A stretch of DNA of 57,187 bases from Microbacteriaceae bacterium X2B. GTDB taxonomy: Bacteria; Actinomycetota; Actinomycetes; Actinomycetales; Microbacteriaceae. The notes under the pieces were generated by a model. That model had not been told where the DNA came from and made no database searches. It was given only the letters and a program-made list of their open reading frames with translations. Shown piece after piece: positions 33,310-40,974 of the stretch (positions within the stretch are counted from its first letter, which is position 1; every line of letters starts with the position of its first letter). The DNA lies in the NCBI GenBank assembly GCA_005502445.1, contig SCPB01000013.1, positions 1-57,187 on the forward strand. The letters run 5' to 3'. A program made the translations under genes and the position numbers.

Positions 33310-34170
33310 TCAGCCGCGGTCGGGGAACCCGTGCGGCAGTGCGGCGAGCGTCGACTGCAGTTGGGCCAGGCGGGCCTGTTCGAGTGCCAGCGCGGTGGCT
33401 TCCCGCTCGCGCCGCAGCACCGCGACCGCGGCGAGGAAGAGCTCGGGGTCGGCGTGCGGCACGGGGGAGACGTAGACGGCCGCATCCCGCGCGAGGTCGG
33501 CGGCGATGCGCTGCCGCGTCGCCGGGGTGTGGCCGGAGGCTTGCGCGAGGAACTGCGCGATGCGTCGCGAGAGCACCTCGGGCAGCCGTGCGACGTCGGC
33601 CGTGCCGGCCCACTCGACGAGCGCGGCGGGCACGCCGAAGGTCGCGGTCGCCGGGCGGCGCACTCGCTCGTACTGGCTGTAGGTGCCGGCGAGCAGGTCG
33701 CCGAGCCGCTTGGCGCGCGTGTTGAGCATCGCGACGATCACGGCGAGCCCGCCGAGGGTCAGAACGAGCTCGAACACGCCGACGAATGAGCGGATGAACG
33801 CGTGCCGGAAGGCGATCGCGCCCCCGTCGTCGCGCACGACGCGGTCGCCGAGCGCCCAGCGGCCGAGCGATTTGCCCTGCGTCGCGGTCTCGATGGCGGC
33901 CGGAGCGATCACGAGCCCGAATACTCCGGTCACGATCGCGAGGGCCGCGTAGAGGTTCTCGGGCACCCCGAGCGTCGGAGCCGTCTCGAGCATGAGCCAC
34001 AGCAGCAGCCCGGTGCCGGCGATGTAGACGGTGTAGTCGATCATCGCGCCCGCGGCCCGCAGCGCGACGCTCGTCGCCCGGAGGTCGAGCGCGACCGCCT
34101 CACCGGTCAGCAGCTCGCGTTCGACGTCGTACGCCGCGCCGCCGTTCGCCGCCGCTCCGGAACCGGACAT
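33310..34170 (-). CDS. RDD-family membrane protein
   Basis: A 286-aa protein. Residues about 30-175 form an RDD domain: LRAAGAMIDYTVYIAGTGLLL (TM1), ALAIVTGVFGLVIAPAAIE (TM2), the loop TQGKSLGRWALGDRVVRDD, and a third segment FVGVFELVLTLGGLAVIVA followed by NTRAKRLGDLLAGTYSQY. The remaining 110 residues are soluble and helical. The function of RDD proteins is unclear; some relatives are linked to ion homeostasis. Divergent from the SpoIIM-like gene, the two start regions nearly touching. In actinobacteria this pair often precedes the MoxR-DUF58 block. Confidence 0.85.
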   Translation of the reverse strand: MSGSGAAANGGAAYDVERELLTGEAVALDLRATSVALRAAGAMIDYTVYIAGTGLLLWLMLETAPTLGVPENLYAALAIVTGVFGLVIAPAAIETATQGKSLGRWALGDRVVRDDGGAIAFRHAFIRSFVGVFELVLTLGGLAVIVAMLNTRAKRLGDLLAGTYSQYERVRRPATATFGVPAALVEWAGTADVARLPEVLSRRIAQFLAQASGHTPATRQRIAADLARDAAVYVSPVPHADPELFLAAVAVLRREREATALALEQARLAQLQSTLAALPHGFPDRG

Positions 34171-34186
34171 GTCATCATCTAAACAG

Positions 34187-35182
34187 ATGGATCTTGACGC
34201 CTACGCCTCCGCCCACGCCGCCGAATGGGATCGGCTCGAGGCTCTCGCGCGTCGCCGCCGGTTCGACGGCCGCGACGCGGACGAGCTCATCGAGCACTAT
34301 CAGGCGGGCGCGAGTCAGCTCTCGGCCATCTCGACCACAGCGGGGCAGGTTCCGCAGGGCGAGCGGCTCTCGGTGCTGCTGTCGCGGGCGCGCCTGCGCT
34401 TCACCGGCGCGACCGCCGAGCCGGTGGCGCAGCTCGCGCGCTACGCGACGCGAGAGGTGCCGGCGGCGCTGTTCCGCATCCGGTGGATGACGATCGCTGT
34501 CGCGATCGTCTTCGCGGTCGCCGCCGCCCTCTATGCCGTCTGGGTCGGGTCGAACCCCGCCGTGCTCGCGACCCTCGGCGACTACGAGACGCTGCGCCGC
34601 TACGCGCAGCAGGACTTCGTGAACTACTACTCCGAGTCCTCCGAAGCATCGTTCGCCGGGCAGGTGTGGGTCAACAACGCGTGGATCGCGGCGCAGAGCG
34701 TCGCCTTCGGCATCTCGGGGTTCTGGGTTCCGTTCGTCGTGCTGCAGAACGCGCAGGGCGTCGGGCAGAGCGCCGCGATCATGGCCGAGTTCGACCGGCT
34801 CGACGTGTTCTTCCTCAACATCGCGCCGCACGGCCAGCTCGAGCTGTACTCCGTCTTCGTCGCCGCGGCCGCGGGCCTCATGATCTTCTGGGCCTGGGTG
34901 GCGCCGGGCTCGCGCACGCGACTGCAGGCACTCGCGGAGGACGGCCGGGCGCTCTTCGCCGTCATCGGCGGGCTCGTCGTCGGCCTGCTCGTGAGCGGCG
35001 TCGTCGAGGGCTTCGTGACGCGGCAGGAGTGGCCGCACGCGATCCGCATCGGCATCGGCACGCTCGCGCTCGCCTGGTTCCTCTGGATGCAGTGGATCGT
35101 CGGCCGAGCCGCGGCGCGCGAGGGCGAGACGGGCGACCTCGACCCGATCAGCCGGGGCGCGCGCGTCGTCGTCGCCGACTGA
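34187..35182 (+). CDS. Stage II sporulation protein M (SpoIIM)-like membrane protein
   Basis: A 331-aa protein. Residues 1-95 are cytoplasmic (MDLDAYASAHAAEWDRLEAL, ELIEHYQAGASQLSAIST), followed by several membrane segments, including MTIAVAIVFAVAAALYAVW and AVIGGLVVGLLVSGVVEGF. The region VNNAWIAAQSVAFGISGFW is conserved in SpoIIM homologues. The organism need not sporulate: such homologues are widespread in non-sporulating actinobacteria beside RDD and MoxR/DUF58 genes. ATG 34187 matches the usual N-terminus MDLDA; ATG 34169 would add six residues and overlap the divergent start. Confidence 0.85.
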   Translation: MDLDAYASAHAAEWDRLEALARRRRFDGRDADELIEHYQAGASQLSAISTTAGQVPQGERLSVLLSRARLRFTGATAEPVAQLARYATREVPAALFRIRWMTIAVAIVFAVAAALYAVWVGSNPAVLATLGDYETLRRYAQQDFVNYYSESSEASFAGQVWVNNAWIAAQSVAFGISGFWVPFVVLQNAQGVGQSAAIMAEFDRLDVFFLNIAPHGQLELYSVFVAAAAGLMIFWAWVAPGSRTRLQALAEDGRALFAVIGGLVVGLLVSGVVEGFVTRQEWPHAIRIGIGTLALAWFLWMQWIVGRAAAREGETGDLDPISRGARVVVAD

Positions 35183-35248
35183 GCCGCGGAGTCCCGGTGC
35201 CGGAGCGTTCGCGCATCAGGCCGTCGTTGACAGTGTTCGCTCCATTCT

Positions 35249-35284
35249 TTGACTGATTCACGATAGAGCGCTATGGTCGGAGCA
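35249..35284 (+). promoter_or_regulatory. Promoter of the fur-katA pair (leaderless)
   Basis: TTGACT (35249-35254), exactly 17 nt, TATGGT (35272-35277), then 6 nt and the ATG at 35284. This is one of the best consensus promoters in the window. ATAG (35263-35266) and CTAT (35271-35274) form a small inverted repeat overlapping the -10 box, a possible operator for the Fur-type protein. The region is AT-richer than its surroundings. Confidence 0.65.
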
Positions 35285-35727
35285 TGCCGACGCCCGACGA
35301 TGAGCTGCTGCGCGGCGCCGGCCTTCGCGTCACCGCCGGTCGCCTCGCCGTGATGCGCGTCATCGAGCGGATCCCCCACGGCGAGGCCGAGCGCATCCAC
35401 TCGGCGCTCCGGGAGGCGGGGGATCGCCTCACCCTGCAAGCGGTGCACAACGTGCTCGGCGACCTGACGGCGGCCGGACTGCTGCGACGCATCGAGCCCG
35501 CGCGCAGCCCGGCGCGGTACGAGCGTCGCATCGGCGACAACCACCACCACGTCGTCTGCACCGAGTGCGGCGCCGTCGGAGACGTCGACTGCGTCGTCGG
35601 GCACGCGCCGTGCCTGACCCCGTCCGAGGCGAGCGGATTCGCGATCACCACAGCCGAGGTCACCTTCTGGGGCGTGTGCCCCGACTGCGCCGCCAACCCA
35701 TCCGACAAAGGAGCGAGATCACCGTGA
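35284..35727 (+). CDS. Fur-family metal/peroxide-responsive repressor
   Basis: A 147-aa regulator. The N-terminal winged helix (about 8-80: [39 protein letters not shown]) is followed by a metal-binding dimerisation domain with [11 protein letters not shown] (His87-89, Cys92, Cys95) and CPDC (Cys132, Cys135). The four cysteines should form the structural zinc site. Overlap by 4 nt with the catalase gene suggests peroxide-sensing control of the catalase, as in the CatR-CatA pair of Streptomyces. Iron sensing cannot be excluded. Confidence 0.9.
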   Translation: MPTPDDELLRGAGLRVTAGRLAVMRVIERIPHGEAERIHSALREAGDRLTLQAVHNVLGDLTAAGLLRRIEPARSPARYERRIGDNHHHVVCTECGAVGDVDCVVGHAPCLTPSEASGFAITTAEVTFWGVCPDCAANPSDKGARSP

Positions 35728-37217
35728 GCCACCACACGACCACCACCAGCGGAGCCCCCGTCGCAAGCGACCAGCACTCGCAGAGCGTCGGCCCCGACGG
35801 CGTCATCGCCCTCACCGACCACTACCTGGTCGAGAAGCTCGCCCAGTTCAATCGCGAGCGCGTTCCCGAGCGTGTCGTGCACGCCAAGGGCGGCGGGGCG
35901 TTCGGCGTATTCGAGACCACCCACGACGTGTCGCAGTACACCCGGGCGGCGCTGTTCCAGCCGGGCGTGACGACCGAGACGCTCGTGCGCTTCTCGTCGG
36001 TCGCCGGCGAGCAGGGCAGCCCCGACACGTGGCGCGACCCCCGCGGCTTCGCGATCAAGTTCTACACCTCTGAAGGCAACTACGACCTCGTCGGCAACAA
36101 CACCCCCGTCTTCTTCATCAAGGACGGCATCAAGTTCCCCGACTTCATCCGCTCGCAGAAGCGCCTTCCCGGCTCGGGCCTGCGCGACCACGACATGCAG
36201 TGGGACTTCTGGACCAACCAGCCCGAGTCCTCTCACCAGGTGACGTGGCTCATGGGCGATCGCGGCATCCCCAGCTCCTGGCGGCACATGGACGGGTTCG
36301 GCTCGCACACCTACCAGTGGATCAACGCCGCCGGGGACCGCTTCTGGGTGAAGTACCACTTCCGCACCACCACGGGCCACGAGACGCTCACGCAGGCCCA
36401 GGCCGACCAGATCGCCGGGGAGGACGCCGACTTCCACCGCCGCGACCTGTTCGAGGCGATCGACCGCGGCGACTACCCCAGCTGGGATCTCTCGGTGCAG
36501 GTCATGCCCTACGAAGACGCGAAGACCTACCGCTTCAACCCCTTCGACCTCACCAAGGTGTGGCCGAAAGGCGACTACCCGCTCATCCCCGTCGGGCGAC
36601 TGACGCTCAACCGCAACCCCGAGAACTTCTTCGCGCAGATCGAGCAGGCGGCATTCGCCCCGTCGAACTTCGTACCCGGCATCGCGGCGAGCCCCGACAA
36701 GATGCTGCAGGCGCGCATCTTCAGCTACGCCGACGCGCACCGCTACCGCGTCGGCACCAATCACGCGCAGCTGCCGGTCAACGCGCCGAGGAACGAGACC
36801 CACTCGTACTCGAAGGAGGGCGCGATGAGGTACTCCTTCCCGCCCGCCTCGCAACCGGTCTACGCGCCGAACTCCTTCGGCGGCCCGCACGCCGACGCCG
36901 AGGCGCACGGCCCCGACCGCGGCTGGGAGATGGACGGCGGGCTCGTGCGCGCCGCGGCGACCCTCCACCCCGAAGACGACGACGTCGTGCAGCCGCGCAC
37001 CCTCATCACCGAGGTCATGGACGACGCGCAACGCGAGCGACTCGTCGCCAACATCGTCGGGCACGTCTCGGCTGTCACGATCCCCGAGCTGCGCGAGCGC
37101 GTCATCCGATACTGGAAGAGCATCGACGAGACCACCGGCGCCCGCGTCGAGGCGGGGCTCGCCCCGATCGCGACGGCGACGAGAACGCTCGAGCCCGCGC
37201 CGACAGCGGCTCGGTAG
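35724..37217 (+). CDS. katA: Monofunctional heme catalase
   Basis: A 497-aa catalase. Distal His53 is in [15 protein letters not shown], the active-site asparagine in [15 protein letters not shown] (residues 121-135), and the proximal heme ligand Tyr335 in [12 protein letters not shown]. The length fits a small-subunit catalase. The GTG start at 35724 overlaps the Fur-type gene by 4 nt and has AAAGGAG 10 nt upstream. Reading further upstream would run through the regulator gene in another frame and is rejected. Detoxifies hydrogen peroxide in the cytoplasm. Confidence 0.95.
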   Translation: MSHHTTTTSGAPVASDQHSQSVGPDGVIALTDHYLVEKLAQFNRERVPERVVHAKGGGAFGVFETTHDVSQYTRAALFQPGVTTETLVRFSSVAGEQGSPDTWRDPRGFAIKFYTSEGNYDLVGNNTPVFFIKDGIKFPDFIRSQKRLPGSGLRDHDMQWDFWTNQPESSHQVTWLMGDRGIPSSWRHMDGFGSHTYQWINAAGDRFWVKYHFRTTTGHETLTQAQADQIAGEDADFHRRDLFEAIDRGDYPSWDLSVQVMPYEDAKTYRFNPFDLTKVWPKGDYPLIPVGRLTLNRNPENFFAQIEQAAFAPSNFVPGIAASPDKMLQARIFSYADAHRYRVGTNHAQLPVNAPRNETHSYSKEGAMRYSFPPASQPVYAPNSFGGPHADAEAHGPDRGWEMDGGLVRAAATLHPEDDDVVQPRTLITEVMDDAQRERLVANIVGHVSAVTIPELRERVIRYWKSIDETTGARVEAGLAPIATATRTLEPAPTAAR

Positions 37218-37236
37218 CGTCGCACGCGGACCGGGA

Positions 37237-37268
37237 GCGGGTCGGTCGTGCACAGTCGGCCGACCCGC
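37237..37268. terminator. Hairpin between converging katA and SCO4226-like gene
   Basis: GCGGGTCGG (37237-37245) is perfectly complementary to CCGACCCGC (37260-37268), a 9-bp stem with a 14-nt loop. Its position between two converging genes suggests termination in both directions. Confidence 0.55.
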
Positions 37269-37289
37269 GCCCGGCGCTCGACGGGCGCG

Positions 37290-37541
37290 CTACTCGACCT
37301 CGACCGCGAGCTCGTACACCTGGTCGGTCGGGTGGCCGGCGCGCTCGTGGATGCGCATGACCGCCTCCTTCGACGGACCGCTCGACAGGCAGAACACCTT
37401 CCCGCTCTCGGGGTCGAGCCAGGCGTGCTCGAAGTGCACTCCTTCCTCGCCCTCGATCGCGAGGTCGGCCTCGTGCGCTGCCGCGAGCTGGTCGCGTGTG
37501 ACGCCGACGAACCCGTCGTGAACATCCATGAATCTCGCCAT
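37290..37541 (-). CDS. SCO4226-like (DUF4242) small protein
   Basis: An 83-aa protein beginning MARFMDVHDGFVGVTRDQLA, with GAGAGGAG upstream of the ATG. HFEHAWLDPESGKVFCLSSG and KEAVMRIHERAGHPTDQVYE are typical of the DUF4242/SCO4226 group, whose Streptomyces member is reported to bind nickel. It is ferredoxin-like in size with no signal peptide. It converges on katA and is divergent from the large LuxR-type regulator, which might control it. Confidence 0.8.
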   Translation of the reverse strand: MARFMDVHDGFVGVTRDQLAAAHEADLAIEGEEGVHFEHAWLDPESGKVFCLSSGPSKEAVMRIHERAGHPTDQVYELAVEVE

Positions 37542-37627
37542 GACGGCGCTCCTCTCATCGTGGTGCCCCGAGCCTCGCGCGCCGCGGGGGCTGCGGGCAT
37601 CGGTCGGTCGACCTATTTCCCGCGCCG

Positions 37628-37663
37628 TTGACGGCGGACGGCGGGGCGCGGATACTTCGCACA
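37628..37663 (+). promoter_or_regulatory. Promoter of the LuxR-type regulator (leaderless)
   Basis: TTGACG (37628-37633), 17 nt, GATACT (37651-37656), then 6 nt and ATG at 37663. This decides the start codon against the earlier in-frame ATG at 37528, which lies within the divergent gene. Confidence 0.6.
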
Positions 37664-40554
37664 TGACCCGCCTGCGCGGTCCGGCACTCGCCCGCATGAG
37701 CCCGGTGCTCGTCGGCCGCGACGACGTGCTCGCACTCGCACTGCGCCGCTGGCGCGGCGCCGTCGACGGCGCCGGTCACCTTCTGATGATCAGCGGCGAG
37801 GCCGGCATCGGGAAGACCAGGATGCTCAGCGAACTGGTCGAGCGCATCGGCGACGCCCGGCTGCTCACGGCCTCGGCGTTCCCCCGCGAGGCGCATTCCC
37901 CTGGCGGCATGCTCCTCAACCTCGCCGACGATCTCGCGCGCTCGGGGGACGAGCAGCGTGCCGCGGCGTTGCGCGAGCGGATCGTGGCGGACTCCGATGA
38001 CGCGGCCGACGCGGCCCGCCGTCGCCGGCTGCTCGTCGGCGACCTGGCGCGCATCCTCGAACCGGCGCTCGTGGACCGACCGACGCTCCTGATGGCGGAG
38101 GACGCGCACTGGGCCGACGAGGTGAGCCTCGAGGTCCTCGCGCGACTCGTGCCCGTCATCGGCATGTCGCCGTGCCTCGTGCTCGTGACCCTGCGCAGCG
38201 ACGAGAGCTCGCACGACTCACCGCTCGGGCCCTGGCGCACGCGACTGCTCGCACAACGCCAGGCCGAAGAGGTGCGTCTCGGGCGACTGGGGCGCGGCGA
38301 TGTCGCGGCGATGGCCGAGGCGATCCAGCGCGCCCCGCTCGCCGCCGCGCTCGTCGACGTCCTGCTGGAGCGCAGCGACGGGATCCCACTCCACGTCGAG
38401 GAACTGCTGGCCTCGGGCGACGAGGCCGTACCCGAGACGATCGCGGAGTCGGTGCGCACTCGAGCTGGACGGCTGCCCGCGGAGGCGCGCGAGATCCTGC
38501 TTGCGGCCTCGGTGATCGGGCGTTCGTTCGAGGCCGACCTGCTCGAGACCGTCGCGCACGCCGAAGCCGGTCAGGTCGACCGCGCCCTGCGCGAGCTCGC
38601 CGACGAGCACTTCGTGCTCGAGGCGCCCTCGGGCGAGACCTACGTGTTCCGGCACGCGCTGCTGTGCGATGCCGTCTACCGGACGATCCCGCTGCATCGC
38701 CGTCGCGAGTTGCACGTGGCAGTGGCGACCGAGTCGATCCGCCGGGGGCTCGCCGAGGCGATGATCTCGGATCACTTCGAGCGTGCCCGCGAGTTCGACG
38801 ACGCTCACCGGCACGCGCTCGCGGGTGCGCGCGACGCGGCGAGTCGATCCGCGCACCGCGAGGCCGCCGCTCTCTTCCGCCGCGCCCTGCGCACGGCACC
38901 CGCCTCGATCGAGCCGCTCGAGCGCGCGCGGCTCGCGGCGGGTCTGGCCGCCGAGTTGCTGGCCGTCGACGACGCCCGCGAAGCCTCCGTGCACCTCTCC
39001 GAGGCGATCGCGACCCTGCGTTCGCTCGGCCGCGAGACGGACGCCGCGACCCTCGTGCCCGACCTCATGCTCGCGCGGCACCTTCTCGGAGCCTCGCTCG
39101 ACGAGCGCGCGGAGCTCGCGCACACGGCGCTGTCGCGGCTGGACGCTGCGCTCGTGCCCAAGGTTGCGGGAGCGGCACCTCGAGCAGCGCTGCTCGCCGC
39201 GCTCGCCGCCGCTCATATGCTCGATCGGCGGCTGGAGGAGTCCGCCGCGTTCGGCGGCCGTGCGGAGGCCACGCTCGAGACCGCGGAGGCGAGCGCTCGA
39301 GCGCGGAAGCCGGTCGGGGCCGCATTCGCCGCTCTGCCCGGCCCCGAGCAGCTGCGCATCGCGCTCGACGCCACGCTCGGCGTCGTGCTCGCGTTCGCCG
39401 GTCGGGGCGACGAGGGCTGGGCGAGACTCGAATCGGCGATCCGACGCGCCGAGCGGGCCCGGTTCGAGCAGGAGGCCGCGCGGGCGCACCGCATGATCGG
39501 CAGTTCGGCATCGGTGCTGCTCGACTACTCGCGCGCTGAGCGCTGCCTCGCCCGGGGCATCGAATACACCGCCCGGGTCGAACGGTGGAACGACCACCAC
39601 TACCTCGTCGCCCACAGCGCTCATGTGCGCTGGGCGGTCGGCGATTGGGATGCCGCCGAGGAGCGCGCACGGCGAGCGATCGCGACGGGCGCCGGCATCA
39701 CGACGCGCATCACCGCCCTCCACGTGCTCGGCTTCCTCGCGCTGGGTCGCGGCCGGTGGAGCGACGCCCGGCAGCACCTCGAGCAGTCGCGCCAGCTAGC
39801 CGAGAGCATGGGCGAGTTGCAGCGGCTGTCGCCCTCGCTGTGGGGGCTCGCCGAACTCGCGCTCGGGCAGGGCGACCCGGTGACGGCCGTGGCGCTGTGC
39901 GAGCGGGCGCTGGCCGCATCCCGGGCCATCGACGACGCCGCGTACCTGTTCCCCTTCGCGGTGACCGGCACACGCGCCCACCTCGCGACGGCCGGACCGT
40001 CGGCGGCCCGCTCGTGGATCGACCGGTGCGCGGAGCCGATCCGGCGGCGCGCGTTGCCGGGCACGCTCACCGCGCTCGTGCACGCCGAGGGCCTCCTCGC
40101 TGCCGCACTCGGCGAGCACGAGACGGCTCGCGCTCTGCTCGCGTCGGCCGAGACCGGGTGGGCGTCGAGCGGGCGCTGGTGGGAGGGCGCGTGGGCGCTC
40201 ATCGACCTCGCCGAGGCGGTGCTGTCGGCAGGCCGCGCGTCGGAGGGCCCGGCTGCGACCGCGGCGGCGACGGCCGCGCGCTCGCGCGCCGAGGCGGTGG
40301 GGGCTGAGCCGCTCGCACGCGCGGCTGCCGCGGTGCTCGGTCGGCTCGCCTCCACGGCCCCGCTCTCGGCCCGCGAGCTCGATGTCGCCCGGCTCATTGC
40401 CGAGGGTGCGACGAACCGCGCGATCGCGGAGCGGCTCGTCATCGCGCCCAAGACCGTCTCGGCGCACGTCGAGCACATCCTGACCAAGCTCGGAGCCTCG
40501 CGGCGCACCGAGATCGCCGCCTGGGTCACCCGCGCCGATGCGCCCGGGCGCTGA
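37663..40554 (+). CDS. Large LuxR-family regulator with N-terminal AAA ATPase (LAL type)
   Basis: A 963-aa regulator. Residues about 15-300 form a STAND/AAA ATPase: Walker A GEAGIGKT (45-52) and Walker B TLLMAEDAHWADE. A long helical, TPR-like middle (about 350-880) is followed by a C-terminal LuxR HTH (last 60 residues: LSARELDVARLIAEGATNRA, KTVSAHVEHILTKLGA). LAL proteins typically activate genes in response to an unknown ligand, with ATP hydrolysis tuning the switch. Divergent from the SCO4226-like gene, a possible target. No biosynthetic cluster is nearby. Confidence 0.9.
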   Translation: MTRLRGPALARMSPVLVGRDDVLALALRRWRGAVDGAGHLLMISGEAGIGKTRMLSELVERIGDARLLTASAFPREAHSPGGMLLNLADDLARSGDEQRAAALRERIVADSDDAADAARRRRLLVGDLARILEPALVDRPTLLMAEDAHWADEVSLEVLARLVPVIGMSPCLVLVTLRSDESSHDSPLGPWRTRLLAQRQAEEVRLGRLGRGDVAAMAEAIQRAPLAAALVDVLLERSDGIPLHVEELLASGDEAVPETIAESVRTRAGRLPAEAREILLAASVIGRSFEADLLETVAHAEAGQVDRALRELADEHFVLEAPSGETYVFRHALLCDAVYRTIPLHRRRELHVAVATESIRRGLAEAMISDHFERAREFDDAHRHALAGARDAASRSAHREAAALFRRALRTAPASIEPLERARLAAGLAAELLAVDDAREASVHLSEAIATLRSLGRETDAATLVPDLMLARHLLGASLDERAELAHTALSRLDAALVPKVAGAAPRAALLAALAAAHMLDRRLEESAAFGGRAEATLETAEASARARKPVGAAFAALPGPEQLRIALDATLGVVLAFAGRGDEGWARLESAIRRAERARFEQEAARAHRMIGSSASVLLDYSRAERCLARGIEYTARVERWNDHHYLVAHSAHVRWAVGDWDAAEERARRAIATGAGITTRITALHVLGFLALGRGRWSDARQHLEQSRQLAESMGELQRLSPSLWGLAELALGQGDPVTAVALCERALAASRAIDDAAYLFPFAVTGTRAHLATAGPSAARSWIDRCAEPIRRRALPGTLTALVHAEGLLAAALGEHETARALLASAETGWASSGRWWEGAWALIDLAEAVLSAGRASEGPAATAAATAARSRAEAVGAEPLARAAAAVLGRLASTAPLSARELDVARLIAEGATNRAIAERLVIAPKTVSAHVEHILTKLGASRRTEIAAWVTRADAPGR

Positions 40555-40595
40555 GCGTCGGGGAGTGCTTCCGCCCGCCCGCCCCTGCGCCATCC

Positions 40596-40672
40596 AAATG
40601 AAGGGAGGCGGTCGCCCGCGTGCGGCGTGTCGGGCGCGACACGCCGCTGAGACGGCGCCTCTCCCTTCATTT
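40596..40672. repeat. 77-bp nested palindromic element A
   Basis: Outer arms AAATGAAGGGAG (40596-40607) and CTCCCTTCATTT (40661-40672) are perfectly complementary over 12 bp. Inside is a perfect 11-bp hairpin, GCGGCGTGTCG (40622-40632) and CGACACGCCGC (40637-40647) with a GGCG loop. It starts 41 nt after the LuxR-type gene, so it could act as its terminator. The 12-bp AT-containing arms are unusual for this genome. No target-site duplication was seen. Confidence 0.75.
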
Positions 40673-40709
40673 CGTCTGCGCGGAAGGCGCGTCGCCGCCT
40701 GCGCCCGCT

Positions 40710-40744
40710 GCGCCCTGCGCCTTGCGCCTTGCGCCTTGCGCGTT
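40710..40744. repeat. Heptanucleotide tandem array (GCGCCTT-type, 5 units)
   Basis: GCGCCCT, three perfect GCGCCTT, then GCGCGTT, in strict 7-bp register. It ends 2 nt before palindromic element B. Confidence 0.85.
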
Positions 40745-40746
40745 CG

Positions 40747-40833
40747 CAATTCAGGAGATCGTGCCGTTGTCGGCATGCGACACGCGCACAGTGCGCCTCG
40801 CGAAGGGCTCGCCTGCTCGAAGTTCCTGAATTG
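40747..40833. repeat. 87-bp palindromic element B with 10-bp terminal inverted repeats
   Basis: CAATTCAGGA (40747-40756) and TCCTGAATTG (40824-40833) are perfect inverted repeats. The exact centre of the element (40790) is the middle base of another perfect palindrome, GCGCAC A GTGCGC (40784-40796). TGCGA (40776-40780) and TCGCG (40798-40802) can extend this central stem. It resembles REP or MITE-like non-autonomous repeats in size and symmetry. No coding function is visible. Copy number in the genome is unknown. Confidence 0.7.
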
Positions 40834-40834
40834 T

Positions 40835-40924
40835 CGACAGCGACAGCGACAGGGAGAGGGACAGGGAGAGGGACCGGGGCAGAGGCAGCGACCGCGACAG
40901 AGTCAGGGGCAGGCGCAGCGGCAG
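40835..40924. repeat. Degenerate hexanucleotide tandem array, 15 units
   Basis: Fifteen consecutive 6-bp units in perfect register, most ending CAG or GAG: CGACAG three times, GGAGAG, GGACAG, GGAGAG, GGACCG, GGGCAG, AGGCAG, CGACCG, CGACAG, AGTCAG, GGGCAG, GCGCAG, CGGCAG. It begins 2 nt after element B. The strand is strongly purine-biased. An open frame on the minus strand would read as Leu-Ser dipeptides, but it is not linked to a gene start. Confidence 0.85.
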
Positions 40925-40974
40925 TGGGATGCGCGGTGCAGCATGCGCGACACGCGCGTGTGCGGCGCGGCGCC

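Noticed and set aside
34187-35182. Evidence of sporulation from the SpoIIM-like gene
   Set aside because: SpoIIM-like proteins are common in non-sporulating actinobacteria, and no other sporulation genes are present here.
40596-40924. CRISPR array or integron attC site
   Set aside because: There are no regularly spaced identical repeats with unique spacers, no cas genes, and no RYYYAAC/GTTRRRY core sites or integrase.
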